Assembly: GCA_902596355.1 (NCBI GenBank)
Contig: CACJTS010000008.1
Span: 1 to 47,657 of the forward strand
Direction: 5' to 3'
DNA from: an uncultured Pelagibacteraceae bacterium
GTDB taxonomy: Bacteria; Pseudomonadota; Alphaproteobacteria; Pelagibacterales; Pelagibacteraceae
Length of the DNA: 47,657 bases
Part shown: piece by piece, positions 9,230 through 19,468 of the stretch
Layout of the letters: the number at the start of each line of letters is the position of its first letter
Numbering within the stretch: position 1 is the stretch's first letter
Notes under the pieces: generated by a model
Seen by the model: the letters and a program-made list of their open reading frames with translations, nothing else
Database searches by the model: none
What the model was told of the DNA's origin: nothing
Translations under genes and position numbers: made by a program

Positions 9230-10386
9230 ATTAAAATTTTTTTTGTTTCTTGTTTTATTAGCTCTACAGCAGGTTGATCATAAGGATTTAAATTAAGAAA
9301 TTTGCCCAAGAGGATTGTTTCCAAAATAAAAAAGCAAAATAATTCACCAAGTGTTTTCTCATCCCTTTTTTTTATTTCAAAACTTCGGAATGGGATATTT
9401 TTTTTCTTGAATATAACCTCTGTAGCTCGTTTTTGAGCGTGTATTATGTTTGAAAAATTTTTATTCTTCAGAAAGTTTAAAGAAGGCAAAATATATTTAT
9501 TTTGAATTTTCTTTGAATTGGTTTCTTTGACATAAAAAAAAGTAAAAAAATTATTTTGTAGACCATCTAAATAAAATTGCATTACACTATGATTATCTTT
9601 TGGCATAGTTGATATAACTGGCAATAAACCTTTTTTTTTCTTTCCAAGACTTTCTGCAATAAGCTGTTGATACCACTTAAATAAATTTTCAGATTTTTCA
9701 TCGTAATTAATTATTATCGAATTAAATTTTTTTTTTTTAATTAATTGAATTATTGATGATACATTTGAAATCAATGAATTAAAAAATTTCTTATTATTAA
9801 TTAATAAATTTAATTGTCTAAATTTAGAACTATCTAATCCCATTAAATCTGCAGGCAACATCCCAACTTCTGATAAAACAGAATATCTTCCTCCAATAAA
9901 ATTATTGTGGTGTATAATTTCAGATTTTAATTTTTTTGCTAAAAGAAAAAGATGATTTTTATTATTTTCAGTAATAAAAATATTTTGATTAGAATTATTT
10001 AAATAAAAATTCGTATTAGCAATTGTTTCAATTGTATTACCAGATTTTGAAACAATTATATTAATACAGTTGTTTTTTTTACCTATGTTTGTATTAGCTT
10101 GTAAATTATCAATAAAAACAAAATCTTTTTTAATTTTTTTTTTCAAAAATTGATAAATCGCTTGTGTACCAAGTGTAGATCCACCCATTCCGATAATTCT
10201 AAAATATTTAAATTTTTTATATTTTTTAAGACTTTTTTTTGAAAAACTATCTTTATAATTTTTTTTTAATGACTTAATTACTTCGTTATTTTCTTTAATT
10301 AATAACTTTAGTGTTTGTTTAATTTTAAAAATTGGTGTTTTTTTTTTATTTTCAAAATTTTTAAATTCTATTCCTGTAGAAATCAT
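9226..10386 (-). CDS. pgi: Glucose-6-phosphate isomerase, short form
   Basis: 386 residues, clearly shorter than the roughly 550 of the E. coli enzyme and shorter than the roughly 450-residue short bacterial forms. Core signatures are present: GMGGSTLGTQ, the phosphate-binding SKSGNTIET, GGRYSVLSEVGMLPADLMG with its conserved Arg and Glu, HSVMQFYLDG, and the C-terminal NPYDQPAVELIKQETK that carries the catalytic Lys. It would interconvert glucose-6-P and fructose-6-P. It is the last gene of a six-gene overlapping chain; its ATG shares one base with the lipoprotein stop upstream. The shortening is in the N-terminus and loops rather than the active site. Confidence 0.85.
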   Translation of the reverse strand: MISTGIEFKNFENKKKTPIFKIKQTLKLLIKENNEVIKSLKKNYKDSFSKKSLKKYKKFKYFRIIGMGGSTLGTQAIYQFLKKKIKKDFVFIDNLQANTNIGKKNNCINIIVSKSGNTIETIANTNFYLNNSNQNIFITENNKNHLFLLAKKLKSEIIHHNNFIGGRYSVLSEVGMLPADLMGLDSSKFRQLNLLINNKKFFNSLISNVSSIIQLIKKKKFNSIIINYDEKSENLFKWYQQLIAESLGKKKKGLLPVISTMPKDNHSVMQFYLDGLQNNFFTFFYVKETNSKKIQNKYILPSLNFLKNKNFSNIIHAQKRATEVIFKKKNIPFRSFEIKKRDEKTLGELFCFFILETILLGKFLNLNPYDQPAVELIKQETKKILI

Positions 10387-10706
10387 TAATTTTGATTTAT
10401 TTTTTCTAATAACGATTCTTCAAAATTTCTATTTAAATCCTCTGTTTTATCTTGTTCTTCACTTTTATCGTTATTGGTAGTAATTAAATCTTTTATTGAA
10501 TTTTCATCAGAATTTTTTTCGTTAACATTTGTCTTAGGTATTGGTAGTTCATTAAAATCTGGTGGCATAGCTAATGGAGATTTTTTCTCAACTAAAAACT
10601 CATCATTACTATTTTTTTTTTGATTTGTGAACCCTTCCTTTAATGTACCACATGAGTTAATTAAAAAAATTAGATTAACAAAAATTAAAATTTTTAAATA
10701 TCTCAT
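10386..10706 (-). CDS. DUF3035 / BamF-like outer membrane lipoprotein
   Basis: 106 residues. A short signal peptide (1-18) ends in the lipobox LINSC with Cys19 as lipidation site. The segment [23 protein letters not shown] matches the core of DUF3035, the family that includes BamF, an alphaproteobacterial accessory of the beta-barrel assembly machine; the rest is an acidic, low-complexity tail. Assignment to BamF is by this short motif and by position next to lspA. Its start overlaps the lspA stop in an ATGA, so the signal peptidase II gene and one of its likely substrates are translated together. Confidence 0.75.
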   Translation of the reverse strand: MRYLKILIFVNLIFLINSCGTLKEGFTNQKKNSNDEFLVEKKSPLAMPPDFNELPIPKTNVNEKNSDENSIKDLITTNNDKSEEQDKTEDLNRNFEESLLEKINQN

Positions 10707-11200
10707 ATATTTTTTTCTTTATTAAAATCAGTAAATTCTAGTAATATCATAAAAATTACTCCGATAGTAATGAATATATCGGCGATGTTAAATATAAACC
10801 AATGAAAATCACCAATATGAAAATCGATAAAATCTGGAACTGATTTGTAGAATATTCTGTCAAAAATATTTCCTAAAGCACCCCCAAGTATCATTAATAA
10901 TGAATATTTTTGTAAACCTTTGCTTTGAGTTATCATATATAAAATAATAATAATTATAAAAATAATTATAAAAGTTAAAATATTATAAAAATTATTTTCA
11001 TTTGATGAAAAAAGTCCAAAAGCTATTCCTTCGTTCCAAACTAAATATATATTTAAAAACTTAGAGGAAAATATTTCAGATCCAAGAAATTTCTTATCTA
11101 AATTAATTACATAAATTTTAGAAATTCTATCAAGTAGAAAAATAAAGGAAGTTAATAATGCATTAATTAATAAACTTTTATTTAAATTTTTTAAAATCAT
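10703..11200 (-). CDS. lspA: Lipoprotein signal peptidase LspA
   Basis: 165 residues from the ATG at 11200, which shares a base with the ileS stop; an in-frame ATG 18 bases upstream lies inside ileS and I consider it less likely. There are four hydrophobic helices. The two catalytic aspartates are visible as Asp114 in NIFDR and Asp141 in FNIAD, and the N-terminal LLDRISK and [10 protein letters not shown] are also family signatures. LspA cleaves the signal peptide of diacylglyceryl-prolipoproteins in the inner membrane. It sits between ileS and a lipoprotein gene, and ileS-lspA is a widespread pairing. Confidence 0.95.
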   Translation of the reverse strand: MILKNLNKSLLINALLTSFIFLLDRISKIYVINLDKKFLGSEIFSSKFLNIYLVWNEGIAFGLFSSNENNFYNILTFIIIFIIIIILYMITQSKGLQKYSLLMILGGALGNIFDRIFYKSVPDFIDFHIGDFHWFIFNIADIFITIGVIFMILLEFTDFNKEKNI

Positions 11201-13914
11201 TAAGGATGTCTTGAACAAGATCCTTCATTTATTTTCCAACAAACTGGACACTTGATTCCTTTTGCTTTACTAGTAATTGCTGTTGTCTCAATATTATCTT
11301 CATAACTAACTTCAGCTTTTGAAGTAATGCAAAGTTCTGAAAAATCTGTATTTTCTGTAAGATTTTTTAATTTTTGACTTATTTTAATTTTTAAATCTGC
11401 CTCTAAACTAGATCCAATTTCTTTACTGGCTCTTTTTTCTTCAATACTTATATTACAAATATTTCTTATTTTAATTAATTCGCTCCATTTTTCGCTTAGT
11501 TTTTGGTTTTGAAATTTATCTGGAAATTCTAGAAAATTTTCAAGGTGAATACTTTTTTGTTCCTTAAATAATAGTTTAAAAATTTCTTCAGTCGTAAAAG
11601 ACAAGATGGGAGCAAACCATTTTAATAGTGCATTTAAAATTATATTAAGAAGAACTATAGTCGATTTTCTTTTATTTGAGTCTATAGGATCACAATAAAG
11701 GTTATCTTTCCTAATATCAAAGTAAAAAGCAGATAAATCAACAGTACAAAAATTTAGCAATTCTTTGTACAAATTATGAAAATCATAATTATTAAAATAC
11801 CTTTTAAAATTACAATTTAAAATATAGATTTTATGCAACATTAATTGCTCTAACTCAGGAAGCTTAGCCACATCTAGCTTTTCAAAATTTATTATTTCAA
11901 AATTATCATTTATATTTCCAAGTAAATATCTGAAAGTATTTCTAATTTTTCTATAAGACTCTGCATGTTGATCTAAAATAGAGTAATCTATTCTTAAATC
12001 CTCTGCATAATTTGATGATGCTACCCAAATTCTCAAAATATCAGCACCATACTTTTTCAAAATATCCTCAGGCGCAATTACGTTTCCTAAAGATTTAGAC
12101 ATCTTCAAACCTTTGCCGTCTACGACAAAACCATGAGATAAAATAGTTTCAAATGGGGCTCTATCTCTTGTTCCACAAGACTCTAATAAAGATGAATGAA
12201 ACCAGCCTCTATGTTGATCTGAACCCTCTAAATACATTGATGCTGGCCATTTTAAATCATCTCTTTTTTCCAAAACAAATGAATGTGTTGATCCACTATC
12301 AAACCAAACTTCAACAATATCACTAAGTTTTTCATAATCATTAGCTTTAAATTTACTACCCAAAAATCTTTGTGGATCATCTGAAAACCAACAATCTGAG
12401 CCTTCTTTTTCATAAATTGATGCAATATTTTCTATAACTTCGTCATCAACTAAAATTTCTTTGGTCTCTTTATTAACAAATATAGGTAGTGGTACACCCC
12501 AAACTCTTTGTCTTGAAACGCACCAATCAGGTCTTGTTTCAATCATTGATTTTAATCTTTCTTTACCTTTGCTTGGATAAAAAGTAGTTTCATCAATAGC
12601 TTTTAAAGCTTTATCTCTTAATTTATGACTCTCCATTGAAATAAACCATTGAGGTGTAGCTCTATGAACAAGTGGAGCCTTAGATCTCCATGAATGTGGG
12701 TATGAATGAATCAATACACTGTTAAATAGTAAATTTTTTTGCTCTTTAAGTTTTTCGATCACAATTGTATTGGCTTTGAAAATATGAATTCCTTCAAACA
12801 ACTTAACATTTTTTGTATATTTTCCATCTCCATCAACAGTTTCAATAGCTTTAATATTGTTGTTCAAGCACAAATTAAAGTCATCAGGCCCATGACTTGG
12901 TGCACAGTGAACAATTCCAGTTCCTTGCTCAGTTGTTACAAATCTAGCCTCCAACATTGGGATATCATATTCATAACCAAGATTTAAAAAAGGATGACTA
13001 CAAATAGTGTTATTAAACTCTTTACCTTTGAATGTAAAAATTTTTTTATATTTTTTTAATTCACACTCTTTAACAACTGCGTCTAATAGAGCATCTGCAA
13101 TGACAATTTTTCTATTTTTGAAGTGACCTTCGTCGTTAATTTCCAATATGACATAATCAAGAGACCCATTATATGCTAAAGCTTTATTTGCAGGTATTGT
13201 CCATGGAGTTGTTGTCCAGATAACTATTTCACTCCCAACTAAAAGTTTCAAATTAGATGATTTAACTTTAAATGAGGTATAAATTGTATCTGATTTATGA
13301 TCTTGATATTCTACCTCAGCATCTGCAAGTGCAGTTTTCTCAACTGTTGACCATAAAACTGGTTTAAAACCTCTATATAGACTTCCTTCTTTTAAAAATT
13401 TACCAAGTTCTCTTACTATTTGTGCTTCTGCATCAAAACTCATTGTTGAATAATAATTTTCCCAATCACCAACAACTCCTAATCTTTTAAATTGACTTTT
13501 ATGAACATCAATCCACTTCTCAGCGAATGTTCTACATTCTTTTCTAAACTCTACTATTGGGACCTCATTTTTATTTTTTTTATTTTTTTTATACTGTTCC
13601 TCAATTTTCCACTCGATAGGTAAGCCATGACAATCCCAACCTGGAACATAAATAGAGTCTTTTCCATCCATTTGGTGAAATTTTACAATTATATCTTTAA
13701 GAATTTTATTAAGAGCTGTTCCCATGTGAATATTTCCATTCGCATAAGGGGGTCCGTCATGTAAAACGAATTTTTCCTTTCCTTTACTTGCATTTCGTAA
13801 TTCATCGTAAAGATTTATTTTTTTCCAATATTCAAGAATTTCTGGCTCTCTAATAGGTAAGTTAGCTTTCATGGAAAAAGCTGTTTTTGGTAGATTTATT
13901 TGTGATTTAGTCAT
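11200..13914 (-). CDS. ileS: Isoleucyl-tRNA synthetase IleS, with a shortened zinc tail
   Basis: 904 residues. HIGH-type motif [15 protein letters not shown] (HMGT at 63-66), CP1 editing domain with [11 protein letters not shown] and [17 protein letters not shown] at 604-608, then an anticodon-binding domain. The C-terminus ends with Cys889, Cys892, Cys900 and His903. The family normally has two CxxC pairs some 15-20 residues apart with sequence beyond the second; here the module is compressed to 16 residues and stops one residue after the His. It charges tRNA-Ile. The start lies in an ATGA overlap with ribF, and the stop overlaps lspA by one base. Confidence 0.96.
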   Translation of the reverse strand: MTKSQINLPKTAFSMKANLPIREPEILEYWKKINLYDELRNASKGKEKFVLHDGPPYANGNIHMGTALNKILKDIIVKFHQMDGKDSIYVPGWDCHGLPIEWKIEEQYKKNKKNKNEVPIVEFRKECRTFAEKWIDVHKSQFKRLGVVGDWENYYSTMSFDAEAQIVRELGKFLKEGSLYRGFKPVLWSTVEKTALADAEVEYQDHKSDTIYTSFKVKSSNLKLLVGSEIVIWTTTPWTIPANKALAYNGSLDYVILEINDEGHFKNRKIVIADALLDAVVKECELKKYKKIFTFKGKEFNNTICSHPFLNLGYEYDIPMLEARFVTTEQGTGIVHCAPSHGPDDFNLCLNNNIKAIETVDGDGKYTKNVKLFEGIHIFKANTIVIEKLKEQKNLLFNSVLIHSYPHSWRSKAPLVHRATPQWFISMESHKLRDKALKAIDETTFYPSKGKERLKSMIETRPDWCVSRQRVWGVPLPIFVNKETKEILVDDEVIENIASIYEKEGSDCWFSDDPQRFLGSKFKANDYEKLSDIVEVWFDSGSTHSFVLEKRDDLKWPASMYLEGSDQHRGWFHSSLLESCGTRDRAPFETILSHGFVVDGKGLKMSKSLGNVIAPEDILKKYGADILRIWVASSNYAEDLRIDYSILDQHAESYRKIRNTFRYLLGNINDNFEIINFEKLDVAKLPELEQLMLHKIYILNCNFKRYFNNYDFHNLYKELLNFCTVDLSAFYFDIRKDNLYCDPIDSNKRKSTIVLLNIILNALLKWFAPILSFTTEEIFKLLFKEQKSIHLENFLEFPDKFQNQKLSEKWSELIKIRNICNISIEEKRASKEIGSSLEADLKIKISQKLKNLTENTDFSELCITSKAEVSYEDNIETTAITSKAKGIKCPVCWKINEGSCSRHP

Positions 13915-14834
13915 TTTGAGTTTTTAGCAATATTTAAATCTTTTTTAATTTGAGCCCTTAATTGATTAACATTTTTAAATTTTTTTTCTTTCCTTATAAA
14001 CTTTAAAAACTCTACTGATAAAAGCTTATTATAAAGATTTCCAGAAAAATTAAATAAATGAACTTCTAATAATATTTTTTTTTGATTAAATGTTGGCCTA
14101 TATCCGAGATTAGCAATTCCTTTTAGATATTTGGTGCTGTTTTCCCTTAAAACTTTAACTGCATATACTCCTGGATTTGCTAGTACGTAATCTTGAATAT
14201 CTATATTACAGGTTGGAAAACCAATTTTTTTTCCTACCTGTCTTCCCTTCTTTACAATTCCTTGTATCGTCCAATTTCTATTCAAAAGATTATTAGCTTT
14301 ATCTAAAAAACCTTTTTGTAAATAATTTCTTATTAAAGATGAAGACACAATCTTTTTACTTTTAATTAATGGTTCTGGTTTAACAACTTTATAATGAAAT
14401 ATTTTTTCATATTTTATTAATAAATTTACATCTCCTTCCCTTTTGTTTCCAAATCTAAAATTATTACTAACAAAAATAAATTTTGGAGATAATTTTTTAT
14501 TTAAAGTTTGAGTAATAAAAGTTAGTGCTTTTATTTTGGAAAATTTTTTGTCAAATTTTTTTGTAATAACAAAATCTACATTAAAACTATTGAGTAATTT
14601 AATTTTTTGATTGACGTTTGAAATTCTAAAATTTTTTAATTTTTTGTTGAAAAACATTTTTGGCATTGGATCAAAATTAACAACACCAATCTTTGAATTA
14701 AATTTTTTCTTATATATCTGCGCAAATTTAAATAATTTTTGATGTCCTAAGTGTAAACCATCAAAATTGCCAATTAAAATAATTGATCCTCTATGCATTT
14801 TTTGGATATTAAAATTTGTATAATGTTTTACCAT
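13911..14834 (-). CDS. ribF: Bifunctional riboflavin kinase / FAD synthetase RibF
   Basis: 307 residues. The N-terminal adenylyltransferase domain has IGNFDGLHLGHQKL (21-34), the nucleotidyl-transfer GxFDGxHxGH motif, then FVSNNFRFGNKREGD and SSSLIRNYL. The C-terminal flavokinase domain has GRQVGKKIGFPTCNID, GVYAVKV and a late LSVEFLKFIRKEKKF. It makes FMN and FAD from riboflavin in the cytosol. It overlaps the HAD gene upstream by 7 bases and ileS downstream by 4. RibF next to ileS-lspA is a common bacterial arrangement. Confidence 0.94.
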   Translation of the reverse strand: MVKHYTNFNIQKMHRGSIILIGNFDGLHLGHQKLFKFAQIYKKKFNSKIGVVNFDPMPKMFFNKKLKNFRISNVNQKIKLLNSFNVDFVITKKFDKKFSKIKALTFITQTLNKKLSPKFIFVSNNFRFGNKREGDVNLLIKYEKIFHYKVVKPEPLIKSKKIVSSSLIRNYLQKGFLDKANNLLNRNWTIQGIVKKGRQVGKKIGFPTCNIDIQDYVLANPGVYAVKVLRENSTKYLKGIANLGYRPTFNQKKILLEVHLFNFSGNLYNKLLSVEFLKFIRKEKKFKNVNQLRAQIKKDLNIAKNSK

Positions 14835-15646
14835 TTTAAATCTGACTGAATATAGTTAACTATTGCTTCATATTCTTTGGCAACATTTTGGATACCTTTT
14901 TTTTTAATTTCATCTCTATGTATTCCGTTACTAATTAATAAAGAATCATAATTTAAAAGATTTGCACCTTTGATATCAGTATTTAAATTATCTCCAATAG
15001 CTAATATTTTTTTATCATTATTATCTATTGATTGATTGTAAACCTCTGGATGTGGTTTTCCAAAATACACAACCTCTCCACCCATCTTTTCAAAGACCAT
15101 AGCTACAGAACCGGCACATAACTCCCTGACTTCACCACGATCTACGATTAAATCTGGATTAGTACAAATCATTAGTTTGTTTATATGCTTTTCAAGTAAA
15201 CTTTTATAGTAAATCAAATCCTTATCATGATCATCAAATAGTCCAGTGCATAATAAATATTCACTATCAATAATTTCTCTACACTTATTCTTCTCAAATA
15301 AATTAAATAAGTCAAAATCTCTAGGAGGACCTATATGATAAAATTTTTTTGATATGAAAGATTTTTTTAGATAATTTAATGCGGCCTCACCTGAAGTAAA
15401 CACATGTTCTCTCAAATCTTTATCCATCCCCATTTTATTTAAAAAATTTCTAACAGTTTCATTTGGTCGAGGTGCGTTGGTTAAAAGTACAAACATTTTA
15501 TCGTTTTTTTTGAGTTCTTTAAGGACAGCTATTGCCTCTGCATGAAGATTGATCCCGTTGTGAATAACCCCCCATAGATCTATATAAAAAAGATCATAAT
15601 TATTAGCTATTGATTGTAGGCCATTAAAATCTAAATTTTTGGTCAT
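14828..15646 (-). CDS. HAD-superfamily IIA hydrolase (TIGR01459-type)
   Basis: 272 residues. The first HAD motif is YIDLWGVIHNG (21-31), with DLWGV in place of DxDGT. Motif II is FVLLTNAPRP, the motif III lysine is in FGKPHPEVY, and motif IV is AIGDNLNTDIKGA. This is the NagD-like class IIA set, and the DLWGV variant with a ribF neighbour is characteristic of the alphaproteobacterial TIGR01459 group. It is a probable phosphatase of small sugar or nucleotide phosphates; because it sits with ribF, a flavin-linked phosphatase is an attractive guess but unproven. It heads the minus-strand operon and diverges from groES across a 131-base gap. Confidence 0.84.
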   Translation of the reverse strand: MTKNLDFNGLQSIANNYDLFYIDLWGVIHNGINLHAEAIAVLKELKKNDKMFVLLTNAPRPNETVRNFLNKMGMDKDLREHVFTSGEAALNYLKKSFISKKFYHIGPPRDFDLFNLFEKNKCREIIDSEYLLCTGLFDDHDKDLIYYKSLLEKHINKLMICTNPDLIVDRGEVRELCAGSVAMVFEKMGGEVVYFGKPHPEVYNQSIDNNDKKILAIGDNLNTDIKGANLLNYDSLLISNGIHRDEIKKKGIQNVAKEYEAIVNYIQSDLKW

Positions 15647-15712
15647 AATTTAAGGTATAAACCATAAAATCTCGAATTTACTAGCAATATTAATGTTCTG
15701 GAATTTTCTCTT

Positions 15713-15740
15713 CTTGAAATAGACGGCGAAATATCTATAT
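15713..15740 (+). promoter_or_regulatory. Sigma-32 (RpoH)-like promoter of groESL
   Basis: CTTGAA at 15713-15718 and CTATAT at 15735-15740 are separated by 16 bases. This fits the alphaproteobacterial heat-shock consensus (CTTG ... CYTATnT), and the start codon of groES follows 37 bases after the -10. As a sigma-70 promoter the spacing would be only 15 and the -10 poor. I found no CIRCE inverted repeat (TTAGCACTC/GAGTGCTAA) in the gap, so HrcA control is unlikely. The same -35, spacing and a near-identical -10 occur in front of hsp20. Confidence 0.7.
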
Positions 15741-15777
15741 GAAGCTCATATTTATAAAGATTTATAAAGGAGAATTT

Positions 15778-16068
15778 ATGAAATTTAAACCGTTACATGA
15801 CAGAGTTTTAATTGAAGTACTTGATAGCAGTGAAAAAACGGCTGGAGGAATAATTATACCTGATACAGCTCAAGAAAAACCTCAAGAAGGTAAAGTAGTA
15901 GCTGTTGGTGGTGGTGCAAAAACAGAAGATGGGAAAAAAATTCCTATGGATGTTAAAGTTGGTGACAAAGTTTTATTTGGCAAATGGTCAGGAACTGAAG
16001 TCAAGATTAATGGTAAAGAATACAGCATAATGAAAGAGTCTGACATTATGGGTATTTCAAGTAAGTAA
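15778..16068 (+). CDS. groES: Co-chaperonin GroES (Cpn10)
   Basis: 96 residues from the ATG at 15778, which has a strong ribosome site AAAGGAG 6 bases upstream; an in-frame ATG 39 bases earlier lacks one and adds a non-homologous extension. [13 protein letters not shown], the mobile loop [19 protein letters not shown] and [15 protein letters not shown] are all canonical. It forms the heptameric lid of GroEL. The leader holds two copies of the self-complementary octamer TTTATAAA (15751-15758 and 15761-15768) directly before the ribosome site. GroEL follows after 22 bases. Confidence 0.98.
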   Translation: MKFKPLHDRVLIEVLDSSEKTAGGIIIPDTAQEKPQEGKVVAVGGGAKTEDGKKIPMDVKVGDKVLFGKWSGTEVKINGKEYSIMKESDIMGISSK

Positions 16069-16078
16069 TTTAATTTAA

Positions 16079-17752
<1,674 letters not shown>

Positions 17753-17802
17753 TACGATTCCCGTTTAGAACACTCTAAATACATACACTAAACAAAAATT
17801 AG

Positions 17803-17834
17803 AACCCTCGAAACGAAAGTTTCGGGGGTTTTTT
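17803..17834 (+). terminator. Rho-independent terminator of groESL
   Basis: Inverted repeat AACCCTCGAAAC (17803-17814), loop GAAA, GTTTCGGGGGTT (17819-17830), pairing over 12 positions with one G-U, followed by a run of six T from 17829. It lies 50 bases past the groEL stop and before the convergent FkbM gene. Confidence 0.92.
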
Positions 17835-17858
17835 ATTAAAATATTTTATAAAAAAACT

Positions 17859-18536
17859 TTAATAAAATTTAGCAAAAGAATATCTTTTCCAAATTCTTCT
17901 TGGGGTAAAGGGTAGTAAACAAGTAGTAATTTTATTGTTTTTAAAATTCTTAGTAAACATCCAATCAGATTTTCTAATATCAAATCCCATTCCTGAAAAA
18001 AAATAATTTTTTGAAATCAATTTAAAAATTATTCTTATTTTTTGATAAAATGTTAAATGCAAATGTTCAAAAGAAATATTTTTGATATCAAAACTAGTTA
18101 AATTGAAATTAAATAAAACGTCATAATCCATCCCCTCAATATCGAGAGATAAATAATCAATATTGGATATTTTATATTTTTTTAAAAATGTAGAAAGTTT
18201 TATACAGTTTACAATTTTTTTTTTTATTTCTCCATGTGGAAAATGTTTTCTTACAAAAGCTTTTGAGTTTGAAAATATTTGATAATTTGGTTTATCTTTT
18301 TCTGAATAAAAAAATTCCATTTTTTTTTTATTCATATTGTCTGGTATTATAGCATAGTTTAATATTATAGTTTTTTCTTTTGAATAAAATTTTTTCAAAT
18401 TTTTTAAGTGAATAGAGTTTGCCTCAACAATAAATATTTTTTTTTTAATTTTTTTTCTTTTTACAAAATTTGAAAAACCATCCTCAAAATTTGTATCAAA
18501 ATTTGCTGAGCCAGATCCAATTTGAATTAAATTCAT
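17859..18536 (-). CDS. FkbM-type SAM-dependent methyltransferase
   Basis: 225 residues. A degenerate SAM motif MNLIQIGSGSANFDTNF opens the protein, KIFIVEANSIHLKNL gives the acidic end of strand 2 (Glu), and DYLSLDIEGMDYDVL near residue 130 is the FkbM signature (D-x-L-x-x-D-x-E-G-x-D-x-x-V/I-L). The C-terminal 40 residues are basic. FkbM proteins O-methylate glycans or small molecules; the target here is unknown. It reads opposite to groEL and typA, together with a second FkbM gene 32 bases upstream, and is markedly AT-rich even for this window. A surface-polysaccharide role is likely by family. Confidence 0.8.
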   Translation of the reverse strand: MNLIQIGSGSANFDTNFEDGFSNFVKRKKIKKKIFIVEANSIHLKNLKKFYSKEKTIILNYAIIPDNMNKKKMEFFYSEKDKPNYQIFSNSKAFVRKHFPHGEIKKKIVNCIKLSTFLKKYKISNIDYLSLDIEGMDYDVLFNFNLTSFDIKNISFEHLHLTFYQKIRIIFKLISKNYFFSGMGFDIRKSDWMFTKNFKNNKITTCLLPFTPRRIWKRYSFAKFY

Positions 18537-18568
18537 TATTTAAATAAAATATTATTATTTTTAAGTAA

Positions 18569-19234
18569 CTATGTTTTTTTTTTATATATACGTGTTAAAG
18601 ATTTTTTTTCAAACAATTCATAATCAAATAATTTAAGATAATTATATATTAAAAACTCATTTTCTGAATTTACCTCAATACATATTAATTTTGGAGTATA
18701 TTTTTTTAGATCTATTGACTTAATAATTTTATAATCACTACCTTCGCAATCAATATTTAAAAAATCAAAGTTTTCTTTTACTAGTTCAGAAAATATATTT
18801 GTTTCTACTTCTACTTTTGTAAATTTTTTTATTTTAAATTTTTCTATATTTTCTTTGTTAACAGAATTTAAAGGGCTTAATTTTGAATCTAAATATAATG
18901 TAACAGTTTCTTTTTTATCAGACAAACAAGCTTTTATATTTATATCTTTTTTTCTACAAGAATTGAATAATTGAATACTAGTTTGACTAAAATCAATATT
19001 GGTACCAATCCAATTTTTTTTATGCAACAAGGCAGTATTGCTATATTTTACGGGATGATAGCAGCCTATATCTACATATTTGCCGATAAAATTTCCAAAA
19101 AATTTAGTAATAACCAAATCTTCTCCAAATTGGGAATAGGTTTTTTTGTTTATAAAATACTTGTATTTTAATCCATAATATAAAAGATAAATCTTAAATA
19201 GAATTTCTGATTTTAAAAATAGATTTTTATTCAT
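18569..19234 (-). CDS. FkbM-type SAM-dependent methyltransferase
   Basis: 221 residues. SQFGEDLVITKFFGN and GKYVDIGCYHPVKYSNT form the SAM-binding start. NWIGTNIDFSQTSIQLF is strand 2, and FDFLNIDCEGSDYKIIKSID is the FkbM signature. It is a different subfamily from its downstream neighbour (the two share little beyond the motifs), so this is not a recent duplication. It probably forms a two-gene unit with it. The target is unknown; a glycan methyl ether is most likely by family. The promoter must lie in the 32 bases between it and the divergent 38-residue gene. Confidence 0.82.
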   Translation of the reverse strand: MNKNLFLKSEILFKIYLLYYGLKYKYFINKKTYSQFGEDLVITKFFGNFIGKYVDIGCYHPVKYSNTALLHKKNWIGTNIDFSQTSIQLFNSCRKKDINIKACLSDKKETVTLYLDSKLSPLNSVNKENIEKFKIKKFTKVEVETNIFSELVKENFDFLNIDCEGSDYKIIKSIDLKKYTPKLICIEVNSENEFLIYNYLKLFDYELFEKKSLTRIYKKKT

Positions 19235-19266
19235 TTTTATTTCGAATATATTAATAATAATTTTTT

Positions 19267-19383
19267 ATGTCTAAAAGATATAGTGGTAAATCATTTAAAG
19301 ATTCTAGTGTAAAAAAAAAACCTAAATTGAGTTTTAAAGAAAAAAGAAAACTGAAAAAAGATAAGCAAAAAAAGACAATTTAA
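19267..19383 (+). CDS. Small basic protein, 38 residues, function unknown
   Basis: ATG at 19267 to TAA at 19381-19383. The product begins MSKRYSGKSF and ends KDKQKKTI; 15 of 38 residues are lysine and two are arginine, with a C-terminal helix-prone stretch SFKEKRKLKKDKQKK. The frame is not a remnant of a longer gene: both sides are non-coding. Size and charge resemble small ribosome-associated or nucleic-acid-binding proteins, but I do not recognise a family. It precedes typA, a ribosome-binding GTPase, by 85 bases on the same strand. A spurious AT-rich frame is the alternative. Confidence 0.5.
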   Translation: MSKRYSGKSFKDSSVKKKPKLSFKEKRKLKKDKQKKTI

Positions 19384-19468
19384 CCCTGAGTTTTGAAAAT
19401 TATTCAAGCCAGTTATGATTTTTTTTAAGTTTTAATATCCTTTTAAATATGTATAAGAGCCAGAATTT

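Noticed and set aside
12739..12987. 82-codon plus-strand frame inside ileS
   Set aside because: Antisense shadow of a fully conserved synthetase domain with no family resemblance.
15739..15777. N-terminal extension of GroES from an upstream ATG
   Set aside because: The extension is not part of GroES, overlaps the -10 element and lacks a ribosome site, while the inner ATG has a strong one.
19384..19468. Weak TTGAA/TTCAA inverted repeat before typA
   Set aside because: Five-base stem in AT-rich DNA, no T tract placed for termination, no further support.
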